This document shows, piece after piece, positions 49,601-62,584 of a stretch of 64,000 nt of DNA (within the stretch, counting starts at the first letter, position 1; each line of letters starts with the position of its first letter). Below the pieces are notes generated by a model. That model ran no database searches and was not told the origin of the DNA. It saw nothing but the letters and a program-made list of their open reading frames with translations. The DNA is from Coffea arabica. Lineage: Eukaryota; Streptophyta; Magnoliopsida; Gentianales; Rubiaceae. The DNA lies in NCBI RefSeq assembly GCF_036785885.1, contig NC_092317.1:2606501-2670500 (forward strand). Reading direction: 5' to 3'. Position numbers and translations under genes: made by a program.

Positions 49601-51504
49601 CTTATTTTCGATCTAGCCTAGGATGCTTAAACAGTGGCTATATTTACCTGTTATCTTGGTTTTACCTGATTACTGTGACTTGAAATACAAAGTTTTGGAG
49701 ATTTTATTTAGTTGGTTTCTAAAAAAGAGTTTCTTGGGCCCTCGTCATTGAACTCAAATGCTTCTATTTGCAGATGAGAACAAAACTGAAGGAGAAAGAA
49801 GCTGCCATTGTTTCAATGGAGAAGAAATTTCGGTCAGATTTGATGAATGAGAAGGAAAGTCGAAATCAGCAAGTTACAAAATTCCATGAAGAGCAGCGAT
49901 CTTTGGTTAGCAAGTTGAAATCAGCAAATGATACTGTAGTAGGCCTAGGACAGGAGCTGCAAAAAGAAAGAAAAGTGATTGGAGAGCTCAAAGCAACAAT
50001 TGATGGTCTTCAAACTGACCTTGTGAAGGCTCGGGAAGATAAAAAAGAAATACAAGAAAAGTTAACGGAGAAGCTGGAATCTCTTGGAGTCCTGCAAGAA
50101 AAGACAAACTTTCTTAGTGGAGAGATCAAGGATAAAGATGATACTATTCAAAGTCTTAGCTCTGCACTTGCTAAGAAAGAATTGGAGTTGGAAAAACTCA
50201 ACTCTATCTATCAACAATTGCAGGATCAGTTTGCAGGCTTGAACTCAGAGAATGAAGAACTGAAGGATAAGCTACTGAAAAATGAAAATGAGCTGGAACT
50301 GAAAACTGCTGCAGTGGATGATCTGAATGTGCAAGTAGGTATGTTGATTGCTGAGAAAGAGGAATCTAAGAGAAAGTTTGATGCAATAAAAGGGGAGTAC
50401 AATGACTTGAAGTCTTCATCAATGAAGAAGGCAGCTGAAGATGCCAAACTCTTGGAAAAGCAAGACCTTAAACTTCAGCAATTGGAGGAGCAGCTTGAGT
50501 CTACCTCAAGTGAAGTAAGCAGAAGCAAACTTCAAATTGCTGGTTTATCAAAAGAAAGAGATGATTTGAGGAATACGTTGGACGTAGAACTGAATAAGTT
50601 GGAGAGTTTGGAGCAAGAGCTCCAAATCACACTTGTAAATTTAGAAAAATCAAGGAACGAAGCTTCTGGATTGGCAAGTCAACTTCAGCTAGCAAGAGAA
50701 TTGTGCTTGGAGCTTGAAGTTGAAGTTTCTAAGGTTAGGGCAGACTTTGCTGAAACTAAGGAGACCTTACAGAAGAAAGCTGAAGAAGCAAGGAGAGATG
50801 CCGAGGTTTTAGCTGGTGAGCTAACATCTGTGAAGGAGCTCCTGAAGGAAAAAACTGAAGAGATTCTAAATGTGTCTAATGAACTCGCTGCTGTTGTACA
50901 AACACGTGATGAGCTTCAAAAGGAACTAGTTGACGTCTACAAGAAAGCAGAAAGTGCAGCTAACGATCTAAATGAAGAAAAAGCAATTGTTGCTTCTTTG
51001 AACAAAGAGTTGAAAGCTTTAGACACTAGAGTCTCTAAAGAGAGTGAAGCCCGGAAATCACTCGAGAGGAATCTGGAAGAAGCTACAAGATCACTGAATG
51101 AGATTAATCAGAATGCGCTAATACTTTCAAGGGAGCTAGAGCTTGCTAACAGTCAGATTTCCAGCCTCGAAGATGAGAAAGATGCACTCTATAAATACCT
51201 TGGCGAGCAAAAACAAGTTTCTCAAGAAGCACGAGAAAACATGGATGATGCACATAGCCTTATAAGGCAACTAGGGCAGGAAAGGGAGAGTTCGGAAAAG
51301 AGAGCAAAGAAACTAGAAGAGGAATTGGCTGCTGCAAAGGGTGAAATACTGCGGCTAAGGAGTCGCATAAATTCCTCGAAAACTAATGTGAATGACCAGC
51401 ATCAGCAAACTGTTGAAGTGGGAGCTAAAGCTGCCGCTCCTGTGAAGAGAGTTGCCAGGAGGAGAAAGGCTGTTCGACAGAAAGATGAGTCGACAGAAAG
51501 ATGA
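46686..51504 (+). CDS. MFP1: MAR-binding filament-like protein 1
   Basis: Exons 46686-46986, 48950-48993, 49114-49254 and 49774-51504 give 738 residues (Arabidopsis MFP1 is about 726). The N-terminus is a Ser-rich plastid transit peptide followed by a twin-Arg-like hydrophobic stretch (RRFVLFVGFSVIPVLKL, 74-90). A second hydrophobic segment, LLSGLGILGSGVLGALYML, sits at 125-143. Almost all the rest is a continuous coiled coil encoded by the last exon, ending in a basic tail (VKRVARRRKAVRQK). MFP1 is a thylakoid membrane protein with its coiled coil facing the stroma; it binds DNA, is linked to nucleoids and starch granule initiation, and was first found as a matrix-attachment-region binder. 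The first intron is 2 kb. The start matches the family's MGFL opening. Confidence 0.93.
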
Positions 51505-51952
51505 GTCATAGCCTTTTGTTTCCTGTTCTATTCATTTTCCTGTCCTTGACACGAGCTGCACCTAATTGAAATTATAGAATGTAATCATTTGGTATGTAAA
51601 TTTTGGAACATTCATTCGGATGTTCTCTTGTAGGGAAAGCTTATATTGAGTTGTATTATCAAGGCTGTGCCCTACTTTCTTGATACGTCTTCTTCTTGCT
51701 GTGAAACGTGTTGGAAATGGAAAGGTCAAGTTAGTGTATGTTCCTCGTGATTAGTAAATAGTTAAGTATGAATTTAGCTAACTTTTGAGTTGCCTTGCTG
51801 CATATTATAGAATTATGTGGAAAAACATATAATATATACTGAGAGATAACACGCGGTTATATTGACTACTGAAATCGGCCGGAGTGCCGGTGAAAGGCAA
51901 ACATGATTTTGGATTTGGAGTATCAAAACACTAAAGGAGTCTGATTTTCTAG
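51505..51952. other. MFP1 3' flank
   Basis: The MFP1 3' UTR and spacer up to the tRNA gene. An AAAA stretch at 51925-51928 reads TTTT on the minus strand and may serve as the Pol III terminator of the tRNA gene. Confidence 0.45.
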
Positions 51953-52026
51953 CGACCACAGTGGGAGTCGAACCCACGACCTTTTGATCCGAAGTCAAAC
52001 GCGCTAATCCACTGCGCTATGCGGTC
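51953..52026 (-). tRNA. trnR-UCG: tRNA-Arg (anticodon TCG)
   Basis: The 74-nt minus-strand sequence folds into a full cloverleaf: acceptor GACCGCA with TGTGGTC (one G-U pair), D stem GCGC with GCGC, anticodon stem TTTGA with TCAAA around CTTCGGA, five-base variable loop, and T arm GTGGG-TTCGACT-CCCAC. The anticodon TCG reads arginine CGA codons. There is no intron and no encoded CCA, as expected for a nuclear tRNA gene. The A and B boxes are intact, and T-rich sequence follows about 25 nt downstream, so it looks functional. Confidence 0.96.
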
Positions 52027-53007
52027 AGATGAGCGAGTGGCACAAATCAACCATAAGATAGGTACTTATGGACATGAAATCCATGACAATTGGCACCTGT
52101 GAACATGAAATCGACATGAATATATTTACCTGTTTCGTTTGAGAATGTAATGGAAAAGGCCAAAAAAAAAAAGTGTTTTTTTGAATAGATTTTCTTATTT
52201 TAAAATTTTCAAAAATGAATTAATTATTTAATCGTAAACTAAAAATTAGATCAAGATAAAAATATGATTCAAAATAAAAAAAAATTATACATCATCCAAC
52301 AAAAAAACAACTTATGTAATTTTGAACCCCAACAATAGTAGAAATATTTGTTAACGCTTTTGTTTTAAACCTTTAACACAATGTGCTTGTGATGGAACAA
52401 CAAAATTTTAAGACAAGAAGTCCAATAGCCACTTCATTGAATTTACAAATCACATTTTGTTCATTTTTTATATTTATTTTTTTTATCCCTTGAGGGAAAG
52501 TGATTTCTTTTTGGATTAATTTTATCTACGCTATCAATGTATGCATTATCGTCATTAGATACATGTATAAATGTTGAATTTTACAGTGTATATAAAATTT
52601 ACTCTTTCTTTTTTCCATTTTCCCAATTTTCCATTTTTCTTTAGAAAAGACAAATGGCAATTTAGTAATTAAGCATCAGGATATCCAATCGGCCCTCTCG
52701 GCAGCAGTCATCGGACTCATCACTCCAAACACTAATCTTTCTTCTCCCCTCGCTCTCTTTCCATTTTTTCTTTCTTTCTTCTAAGTTTTTGCTGTTAAAA
52801 TCAATGGAATCTCAGTCATATCGGTAAATCAGATGGCTCAAAGCCTTTCAATTTTCATTGATTTACTCTAAAATTATTTTTTCGACCCCCCAAGATTAGG
52901 GTCGTTTTTCACATTTGACACCGAATAAAGCGAGCTATTTCGGAAAGCTTTTATTGATTTTGTTGGGTGAAAAAGGAATTCTTGTGACTCGTCATCGTCT
53001 CAGAGTC
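52027..53007. other. Spacer between tRNA-Arg and SYS1
   Basis: AT-rich spacer with A runs. The right part is the SYS1 promoter and leader. No further gene was seen. Confidence 0.5.
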
Positions 53008-56000
53008 ATGTTCTATGGTGCGGTGGTGTGGGATCCATGGCTGATCGTTGCCCAAATTGTGTGCCTCCAATGCTTATACTACCTAACTCTAGGGCTTTTT
53101 CTGGCAATTCTGGTCGGAACTAGAGTTTCGCGGATGAGTTTGGTATATTTCTTTGATTACGCCACTGTCACCGCTTCCACGGTCACCGGTTGGTGCGTCA
53201 TTGCTTCATTTATTCTTAGCTCGCTTGCTGGGTAAGCTTTTGTTTTTGTAAAACTCAATTTACGTAAATATTATTGTGCTTGAGTTGTTTTTGAATTGCA
53301 AGTCAGTTTAGTTTTCTCGTTTGAGTCTGAATATTCTGAAATTTCTTAGGAGTGTGAGAGTTGTTTGTTTAATTTTTTAAGGGATCCGATTTCCAAATTA
53401 TGTTTAATTTCAGCTCTCAGTTTTGACTAATTTGTTCTCCTATCGAGATTTACTGGTAATGCGTGTTTTTTTTTTTAAGAAATAACTGGTTATGCGTGTT
53501 ACTTGTTAAAAAAAAAAAAACGATTCTGTGACATAATCTGGCTTTTTTTTTGTCGGCTTTCCTTGAGTGACTTATTTTTCACATGCTTAATTCAGTCAAA
53601 TTCGTAATGAGGTAGTCTTACTTTGCCATGGTTTTGGTAAACCTCAAATGATTACTCATTTACTTAGCTGGCCTTTGCAAAGAATAGCTTTTCAGAGGTC
53701 TAATTGCAAGACAAGCAAGAATTTTGTGAAAAAAGACAAGAAAGTCTTTTTTAATATCTAATTTACCTGTTTATGGAATTTGGATCTATAATTCCATGCA
53801 CTACTGGGGGTTTGGACGGAACTAATAAACAAACCTTGTGCCCACTTCATTCTGGGCAGTGTAGCTTAATCATAATCATTGGAACGTCTCTGGATATTCT
53901 TAATGCTTCCTTTACTGAGAAAAGTGATACCTTGGTTAACAAAACGAGATATGAGACTTGAGAGCTGAGAATATTCTAGAGAGATTAGTTAGTTTGCACA
54001 GTGATCTTTCCAATTTTTTAGTGACAGGCGATTTTCATTTGCGCCCAAAGAGGTGGTGATGTTGGAGGCTCAAAGGGGCATTGACTTTGCATGTTGGAAT
54101 TTTAAGTAAAATTTTATTTATATTATGGCCTTTTTGAAATGTTTATTTTCTGTTTTATACTGCATGTATTATTGCTTGACATCTGAAAGAAGAAGAAACA
54201 GAATATTTGTGTTTGTCTGAGAATTTTATTACTAGAGCTTTCATGAACTGTAAACAATTTAACTAGTGTAGTCTTCATTGTTGTTTGGAACAGAGCTGGA
54301 TTCTTAGTTTATCTGGTTGAGAGGGCAAAGAAGTGCCTGGATTTCTCAGCCACCCTTTACATTATCCATATTTTTATATGTATCATATATGGAGGTTGGC
54401 CTTCCTCGATAACTTGGTGGGTTGTTAATGTCACTGGACTTGCAGTGATGGCATTGTTGGGTGAATATTTGTGCATAAGACGTGAATTGCGTGAAATTCC
54501 CATTACAAGATACCGTTCAAGTAAGTCTTCTTGCTCCGGCTTGTTTACTTCTCCAAGAAAGTGCTTCAAAAGAAAGTTAGATGTTATAATCTCCTTAACA
54601 TATCTTGTTGGTGCCGATTCCATCTAACTGTTTTATTCGTTTGATTACTTCTTGTTCTTTTCTGTCTTAACATCATTGATCTCCTTTACTGGTTTGGTGC
54701 TTTTTTTTTTTTGGTCTTATGCATTAGTCTGCCGGTTGAGCTGAATCGCTCATACTCTTGCCTATGTGATTTTTCAAAAACAAAAAATCTAGCTTTTTTT
54801 TTTCTGGGTGTGAAAACGTCATCAATTGACCTTTATTTCTTCAATTCATCCAAGAAGGCATCTGCTATCCTATTTTTCATGGTAGTCAATAGCATTTCCA
54901 TATCTGACAGTCAACGGGAAATTCAAATTGAACTGCTTATATGCTTTGATTTGCCATTTGCACTGGCACATGGTCAGAGGTAGCTTGTAAGAATTTTGGG
55001 AGATTTACTAAGACATTTATCATTTATATAGTTTGGAGCTTTTCTGGTTGAGTTAGCATACTTCTCCCCCAAAATAGCACAATGTTCTTGGCATTGCACA
55101 CTGTAGTTTCTAGTAATTTTGATGTAAATGCTCCTAGCAAGATACTTCCCAAGTTACTATGATCTTTGCATCATTGTTCATGTTCTGGATTTGTCAACAG
55201 GTATCTTGGGAGGAAAACATCTAGTCACTGTATTATGAGTGACCAACTAGTATTTATAGGAGTACAAACCTAACCGACTATTTACAAGAATACCCTTACT
55301 AATATATTATCTACAAGAATACTAATATTCTCCTAACACTCCCCCTCAAGTTGGAGCATATATATCATAAGCACCCAACTTGTTACAAAGGTATTTCACC
55401 CTAGAGCCCCCTAAACTCTTGGTAAACAAATCAGCCAATTGATCTGCAGACGGTACATGAGATGTCTTGATGACTCCATCAAGTAATTTCTCTCGAATGA
55501 AATGACAATCAACTTCAATATGTTTTGTCCTTTCATGAAACACTGGATCAACTTCAATGGCCAGTTTTTGTTATTGTTTTATTAAGAAAAAAGTGTTTAT
55601 CTCAATAATTTATGAACTGGAATAGGCATGAGTATCCTTTCTTTAATTCTAATATAAGAAGACGTCAGAGAAGACAATGGTAAGACAATGAGAAATTAAG
55701 CTAGTGGAGCTTTGGTTCTCCTTTCTTCACCTTGTAGTAGGGTTCCACAAAAAACCATAGTTGCTTACTAGGGAAGAGAACGACCTAGTAACAGAAGAGG
55801 GTGTGCTTCAGATAATATTACTACTGCAGATTCTACTTAATAGCTTTCAGTACTGGTGTGTGAACTTTGTATAGGTAAATTGCTTTATTAAATGATACAT
55901 GCTTATCCTCTGCATTTCACCATGTTTTATCTATAAGCATGGGGAATGCTGCTCAACATTTTCTGATTTATCTTAGGATCTCATCATTCTGAGTAGAAAT

Positions 56001-56222
56001 GTCCACCTTTGTTGGAATAGATACTATTTCTTAAACCCCAATATGCTGTGCTTCCCTGCGGTTTTTGCATGTTCATATTCATGCAAACTAAAAGTTTGAG
56101 CATTAGATTAAAATAAGTATTTCCTTATTTGTGTTATGTAGCTAGTGCTAATCATAAGATGGTAGCCCTTTATCTTGCTACTTTTCATCTGAGCCTTTTC
56201 ATTAATCCATGCAGATGTCTGA
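53008..56222 (+). CDS. SYS1: SYS1 Golgi trafficking protein
   Basis: Exons 53008-53231, 54294-54520 and 56215-56222 give 152 residues, close to the usual SYS1 length of about 150-156. The ATG at 53008 (MFYGAVVWDPWLIVAQIVCL) matches the family start; the open frame upstream has no ATG. Four membrane segments follow. Signature stretches include FFDYATVTASTVTGWC and GLAVMALLGEYLCIRRELRE. SYS1 sits in Golgi membranes and recruits the small GTPase ARFRP1/ARL3 for trans-Golgi traffic. The last coding exon is only 8 nt. It completes RSNV and stop, like the short ends of other plant SYS1 proteins as I recall them. If intron 2 is retained, the frame runs 36 codons further to 54627. Intron 2 contains a copia remnant. 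Confidence 0.9.
55198..55556 (-). mobile_element. Ty1/copia remnant (end of pol plus part of an LTR)
   Basis: On the minus strand, a short stretch at 55556-55346 reads like the very end of a copia polyprotein, the RNase H tail with HERTKHIEVDCHFIREKLL and PSADQLADLFTKSL. A polypurine tract follows. An LTR beginning TGTTAGGAG at 55338 with a TATAAATA box continues to about 55198. It lies inside SYS1 intron 2, opposite to the gene. Only this small part of the element is present; it is a broken fossil of uncertain age. Confidence 0.8.
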
Positions 56223-57911
56223 TTGACAAGAAAATTAACAGGAGAATTTTTTCCAAGCCAATAGTGTTGATGGTAGCTCATTCACTTTGCACGTGTTCTT
56301 GGATACAGCACTGATTGAGAAGACATGTGATATGCTGGTTGGGATATATATTAAAGTCTCATGAAATTTTATTCTGCAGACTGAAGTCTAGAACCATGAA
56401 AGAGTGTTCAAATGTTCGGCAAGCAAGAACCGTCACAGAACTTTGTATGTACAATTTAGGTTTACTTTACAAGAGATGATTGTACTTTAGGGGCAAAATT
56501 GCTTGCATAAGCTATTATTAGTACCCAGATTGTCTCTCATTTTTTGCATTTTATATTTTGATGTTATCTGAATGATTGCAAGCCAATTTTGGTGGGTTAT
56601 TCTCAAGTCTTGTATTCCTGGTCAGTTGCTGTAGTTGCTCGATGTCTTCGTGTTATTATATGATCTGCAAACTGCATCATGCTTTGCCAGTAGTTCCTTT
56701 TAACTATGAAATTACATGTGAGATAGTTCGGACTTATATCTTAAGCATGGAGTCATCTGAATTTTTAGCTTGTTACCCTTTTGGGATTTTTGTTGGACTT
56801 GATGCGCTGCAATACTAGGGAGAATTATTTTGTTTATTGATGTATTGTTGCCATATATGCCCAACGCTCAAGTTAGGTGCTTTAATCTTGGACCACAATT
56901 TTGTAGTAATTCATATTTGTGGCATTGCTTCCTACTTTTTCTTATAATACTCCTTTTTCTTTTGTGAGTGGGAACTGGAAAATGTCTTGATCTCAAGGAA
57001 TGGCATTAATTTGTTATTCCCCATCCTTTTGCTTTTGCCTAATCATGTTAACAGAGTTGGGGATGCCTCATGTCATATGCAGTATGGATTTTCTCTGTGG
57101 TTGTCAGATTGATAGAATCTAACAGTATGATTAATTGTAACAAAATTTGCCGTTTGTTCGAAGTGACACGCACAACTCAATCCCATCTTTTGAAATTCAA
57201 AATGGCCCAATTCTTGCCTCACCCTTAATCACCTCCAGCATTTGGTCCTGTGATTGCCAAGGCCATCAATCGGTGCGGCATCTGCCCAGTCATTTCTTAA
57301 ACTGTCTTAAATGGCTATAATCTGGATTTGTGATTTTCATTATTCTTGCTTGCTAGCGTGGCCAACTCGGCCGTTCAATTATCCATGTTGATGGTTATGA
57401 AAATGAATTGACGCCGATCCCTTAACATGTAGAGGCAAAGCAATTGCAGGAACATTAATGTTAACCAAAATTTGCAAAACTCACGAGTCACCAATATTCA
57501 GGCATTGTTGCATTTAGTTTTCCTTGAAAGGTGTTGAACCAGTTGTCAAAGGTTTCAGAGATGCGTCTCGTGACCATTTTTGGCCATTCCTTGGCATTTC
57601 CTTCTGGAAAAGTAGAAAACAAGGGTGGATTGTGGCTTTTTGATGCTATACTTCAGAATAAAAAGAGGATTCTTTTGATAATTTGATATGGTTGTTGAAA
57701 ACATCTACTTTACAGAAGCCAAGAGGAGTTTTTCTAAAATTTCTGAGGAGAATAAATAACTCTTTCAAAATCTCTTCTCGGTAGAAGAACTCTCTCACTA
57801 ATTGTGATAAGCAGCTTGATTATTTTATACTTCTCGCAGCTGTAAAATATCAGCTCATCTCAAGACTAATGATACAACACCGGATTAAAACGGGAACTTT
57901 TAGAACTATTT
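56223..57911. other. Convergent spacer between SYS1 and SULTR3;4
   Basis: Probably SYS1 3' UTR and AT-rich spacer. Open frames such as 56576-56818 show no motif. No element was recognised. Confidence 0.5.
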
Positions 57912-60900
57912 TTAGGGCTTCCAAGAAGATGATATGTCAGCCACGGCTTCTCCAACCGTTAGATACAGTCCATCTAACCCGAAAGAGTCCAAGATATTCG
58001 ACTGGTGCAACTTTTCCATCACACTTCCAACGGGATTAGCCAGCACAAGCTGCAAAGTTACCAGATCAGATTGGCGGGTAAGATCATGGAGTACAGGAGA
58101 AACAACTCATGGAACTCTTCAATTTGTCAAAAGATGAATTGCATCAAAACTAATATAAGTTCATTTGTGGACAGTAAAATACTTTCATCAAGTGGAGGCT
58201 TACTTTAAGTGATCGATTCTCTAGAGCTTTTCTGACTTCACAAATTGTGTCGATACCACTCGTATCTATCGCCGTCACGGCTGCAGAAGTCAAATTGCAA
58301 TAGTTTTTGATAAGGTTAAATCTACCACAGAGCTAGTGCAAGGCAGCAAAAGCAATGCAGGGAAATTGCCTTCACAACTTAATGGAACATGAGTTATGAA
58401 TATGCAGGTTACTGCATGTTCAAGCACGAATGAGTGTCTAGAGAACATGTTTTCAGGACTAACCTGTCATATCCAGAATTATACATTTCAACGTGCTTTC
58501 ATTGTTGGCCTGTATTCGCTCTTCCTCTTCCCGAACCCATCTTAAGATTCTGCAATCGTTATTGCTTCAATCAGTGATTCATAGATTTACAGATTCATAC
58601 ACTTCTAATCTGTGACTTGGAATGAAATGTAGCCAAAATCTAGAACGAAGCCTGTGGCTGCTCGGCGGTGCTCATCGCTGCCTGTCGTATTTCAAATTCT
58701 GTGTGCGCGTACATACGATATATGGTACAGTGGGTTCAACTAACCTCTCTTGTAGGTAAGTTGCATTAACAAAGTAGAAAGGAGCCTCCACAGCAAGGAT
58801 AAGGAAAGAGGGAACTCTCAAAGCTTCTCTGTATCTGTTTATGTTTTGATAAATTTGAGTGCCAGGAATATTCCCCAAAACAGTGGTATTTGGCCTGGTG
58901 ACATGCAAAAGAATCTTGAACACCGAAACCCCAACCTGACCATGACCAAAATTCGGACACATTTTAAGTATTGTGCAGCAAAAGGTTTCATCACCCAACA
59001 CTATGTTGAAACATCTGACCGAATTCATTTAAGACGGATGACAAACTTACAGCAATCGCGAGACCGAGAGGTACGGAGATGAAGAGAACTCCGAGAAAGG
59101 AACATAAGCAAGCCAGAAAATCGAGTTTGTCAACTTTCCACAGTTTATATGCTGCCTGATAATCAATTAAGCCAATCACTGCAGTAATGATAATAGCTCC
59201 GAGGATGACGCTGGGAGTATAGTAGAACAATGGCATGAGAAACAGCAAAGTGACCAGCACTGCAGCTGCCATTATTACATTTGAAACCACGGTTTGTGCT
59301 CCAGCATTATAATTTACAGCAGAACGGGAAAATGACCCTGAAAATTTCAATTAGCTCAAATGACAGTTACATTTCTATGTCTTACACACGAATTGAACAA
59401 GAAAATCTAGAAAAGATATTAATTACCTGTGGTAACATAACACGATGAACAAGAACCAGCCATGTTCATGAAACCAATGGCCATCATTTCTTTGTTGCCA
59501 TCAACTTGGTAGTTCTTCAACGCTGCAAATGTCCTTCCCACTGCAATTCCTTCCTGTATCAGAAGAAAATCAATTGATTGAAAATGTTTCAGACAACAAA
59601 CAGATCTATTTGTCCGATACACACAGATTGTTTGCTAACAACTTACGGTGAGAGATAAAATTCCTGTTACAATGCCAGTTTTGATGGCAATAGCCAGAAA
59701 AGGGCCACGAAACTGTAACATGTTTGATGATGGTGGATTCAAACCCTTTGTCAAATGTCCTATCTGCAGACAAAGATAAGGTTTAAATTGCAGTCTATCC
59801 CCGTAGAAAATTTACAGGCATGCCTGAATTTGGAGCAGAAACATTTCTTACCGTTTGAACTCCACCAAGTTTTGACTTGAACAAAACTACTAGAATGGTT
59901 GAAAGAATAACTGAAGCTAATGGGCATGCTGCAGAAATCCAGAAAAGTTTTGGTTTTCTCAAGCTCTGCATCAAACAAAAATCGCAGAGAACTATCAGTA
60001 ATGAAAGAATAGGGCATGAAAAGGACATATACAGCACAGTTGCAGAGATACTTACAATGTTCCTTGTGGTCAACAAGAGGATAAGGAAGCTGACGCCCAA
60101 TACTATCGTTTGCCAAGACCACTGCATTGACAATAAGCATAGAGATGAAGGTATACCAGACTAAATTCACTAAACAAAATATGTGTGAATTCAATATTCA
60201 TAATACTACTAAGAGCCTTCATATATGTCACCTTGCCTCTCCTTATTTAGAAATTCTCAATAGCACAGTTTAGTGAATGTTGGCTCATTCAATACGATAA
60301 TCTTTTAACATGCATTTACTCATTGGACATGTGTATCTTTTCTCTTTATTTTTTTTCTTATGATCTTTTCTCTTTAGTTGTCCTATATGACTGAAAATTT
60401 CTACTAAGATTCGATTTAGGACAGAGATTTGAACTTTGAACTGAAAATACCTCGTGTTTGTGCTGGACTACAGATGCTAATACAGGAACTATCTGCATCT
60501 TGCTGGTGAAATGGACTATCCCCAGAAGCCCCTTCAATTGTTGCAAAGACACAATGACTGCTGCACCAGCCATGAATCCAACAAGCGTTGCCTTTGAGAG
60601 GAAATCTATGATAAGTCCTAACCTATGAATTGCATAGTCCAAGATACTCCATTAGCATTGAACAGAGACATGAAGGCATCATAATTACTTATTTATTGGC
60701 AAATTGCAATAAATCATGCCCTTTTTGTATCAAATTTGACTGTCGTTCAAAACCAACATCTGAAAGAGACAAGCACTGGTAAAATGGACATTCTCTTTAG
60801 AATCTAATGCTACTACCTTCTTACAGACAGTTAAAAGTCAGCTAAATTCCACCACTGACAATTATTTTACAAGTCTCTTGTACAACGCTGGAGTAGCTTT

Positions 60901-62584
60901 TCATAGTGCCAATTCTAAACAAATGTTTTTTGGAAACATCTTTCAGGAAAGATATTCCCCAATGTGAAATGCATTAAGGCCAATAATTACTCTCTTTTTT
61001 ATTATTTTTTGCTCGTTTCTTCCTATCTCTTTTTCCCCCCTTAACCAGCTCAAGTTGCTTATTTTTGTTTTTGAAAAAACCAATAGCTCATCCATGAGTC
61101 ATCATCTTATAGTTGAGATCACGTTAACATCCCAAAATACAAGTCATATTATAGTGTATCATAGAAAAGAGAATATCACTCGAAGGCCCTGGCAAAGCTC
61201 CACCACGTTGGTAAAAGAGGTGGTTCAAATCTCTATTTCCTTCTTCTATCCAAAGAAAAGACAATATAAACTTCACTTTCTTTTGTAATTACTAAAAATG
61301 TTGAAACTCCGAACCAGAAGTGTAATACTCTAAATTTGGAATGGGTAGCGTACTGCTTCATTACTTGACGGATAGAATTACATACAATTATCATGGGTTG
61401 AGGTAATAAAGGAGGAGGATCATAACAGAACGGAACAGATGAAAAAGATAACTACCCTTTTCTGCATTAAAGGAAAAGAAATGGAGTACCTTAACAGTCC
61501 CAAAGAAGCTTGAAATATTCCGGCAAAAAAGGTTGCAGTGAAAGCCAACTGAAGATAAAGTGTTGGTTCATCCGTATAAGAAACGGCCTCGTTTAGCATC
61601 GTGCCCATAACAAGAGAAGCTATTGAGACAGGGCCAACTGCCAGATGCCTAGAACTCCCCAGAACTGAATATATCAAAGGTGGCACAAAGCTTGAATCTG
61701 CCACAAAAAAAAATCATAATTATGCATTAAATAATTTTTAAAATAGCTAAAAATTGTAGAATGAGGAATAGCGTTGAGACTTACAAAGGCCTATTATTGG
61801 AGGCAAATTGGCAAGCTTGGCATAACTAATTCCCTGCAAAGTAAGACAACTAAAGCTTAGTTGTTGTATAGCCTCATTTGTTCTGCTCTTACCCCAAAAA
61901 AAAAAAGAAAAGAAAAGAAAAGGATAATGACTGCAGAGGAGGATAAATAAAACATAATGACTTACAAAAAAAAAACATGAAAGTCATTCTTAATGGATCT
62001 TCTGAGCAAATGTAGTGCAAGTAAGAAAATCTTACTAAATAAACATCTTAGACTGGAATTTACGCATTGGTGGAAGTCGAACCAAAAACTTTAAACAAGA
62101 AACCTAATATCCATAACTGTAAACTTCACACATCCAACAATTAGTTCAAATTACTTTATCTATTTGTCTGTCTGCATGTAATTAGATTGAAAAAACTGAA
62201 TAGTTCATAATGTTTGTTCTATACCTGTGGGATTGCCAGGCTTGCAATAGTGAGTCCAGAGATGAAATCAGACCTCAAAAGCCTGAAGTTGTAATTAGGA
62301 GCCCACTGGAAAATGGGGAAGAAGAATTGAAGCCCCAAAACCAACTTGTTAAACCAAGTTTGGTTCTTGAACTTATGAAGTGGATCATCAGGGAAAAATG
62401 CCTCAGAAAGCTTATGCACAAGTTTCTCAAGAGTGGTTTTGTGGGGTGGTAAGCAAACTCTGTGGACTTCCAGGGAAGGCATTACATTTACATCTGTGGA
62501 TGAAATTGTTACAGCGGTTTCATGTTCATCATGGCATGCATGGTGGTCTGAACAGTGTTCAACTCTGTTAGAGTTTATACCCAT
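57912..62584 (-). CDS. SULTR3;4: Group 3 sulfate-transporter-family anion transporter
   Basis: Thirteen exons in consistent phase: 62584-62225, 61833-61785, 61697-61490, 60622-60451, 60121-60056, 59965-59852, 59763-59647, 59553-59427, 59337-59051, 58935-58745, 58549-58464, 58280-58204, 58049-57912; 663 residues (Arabidopsis SULTR3;4 is about 653). The SLC26/SulP membrane domain (about 85-500) has the signatures [20 protein letters not shown] and [21 protein letters not shown] cytosolic STAS domain follows, with ILDMT and IDTSG (597-601). The N-terminal [12 protein letters not shown] block and the C-terminal [13 protein letters not shown] place it with SULTR3;4 rather than 3;1-3;3. Group 3 members include plastid sulfate carriers; SULTR3;4/SPDT acts in phosphate distribution at the plasma membrane. 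Substrate cannot be read from sequence. The ATG is 62584; a TTG lies just before it. Confidence 0.93.

Noticed and set aside
52915-53007. Upstream in-frame extension of SYS1
   Set aside because: It lacks an ATG, and the family begins at the ATG at 53008 (MFYGAVVWDPW).
54711-54983. 90-codon plus-strand open frame inside SYS1 intron 2
   Set aside because: No motif, intronic, and poor codon pattern.
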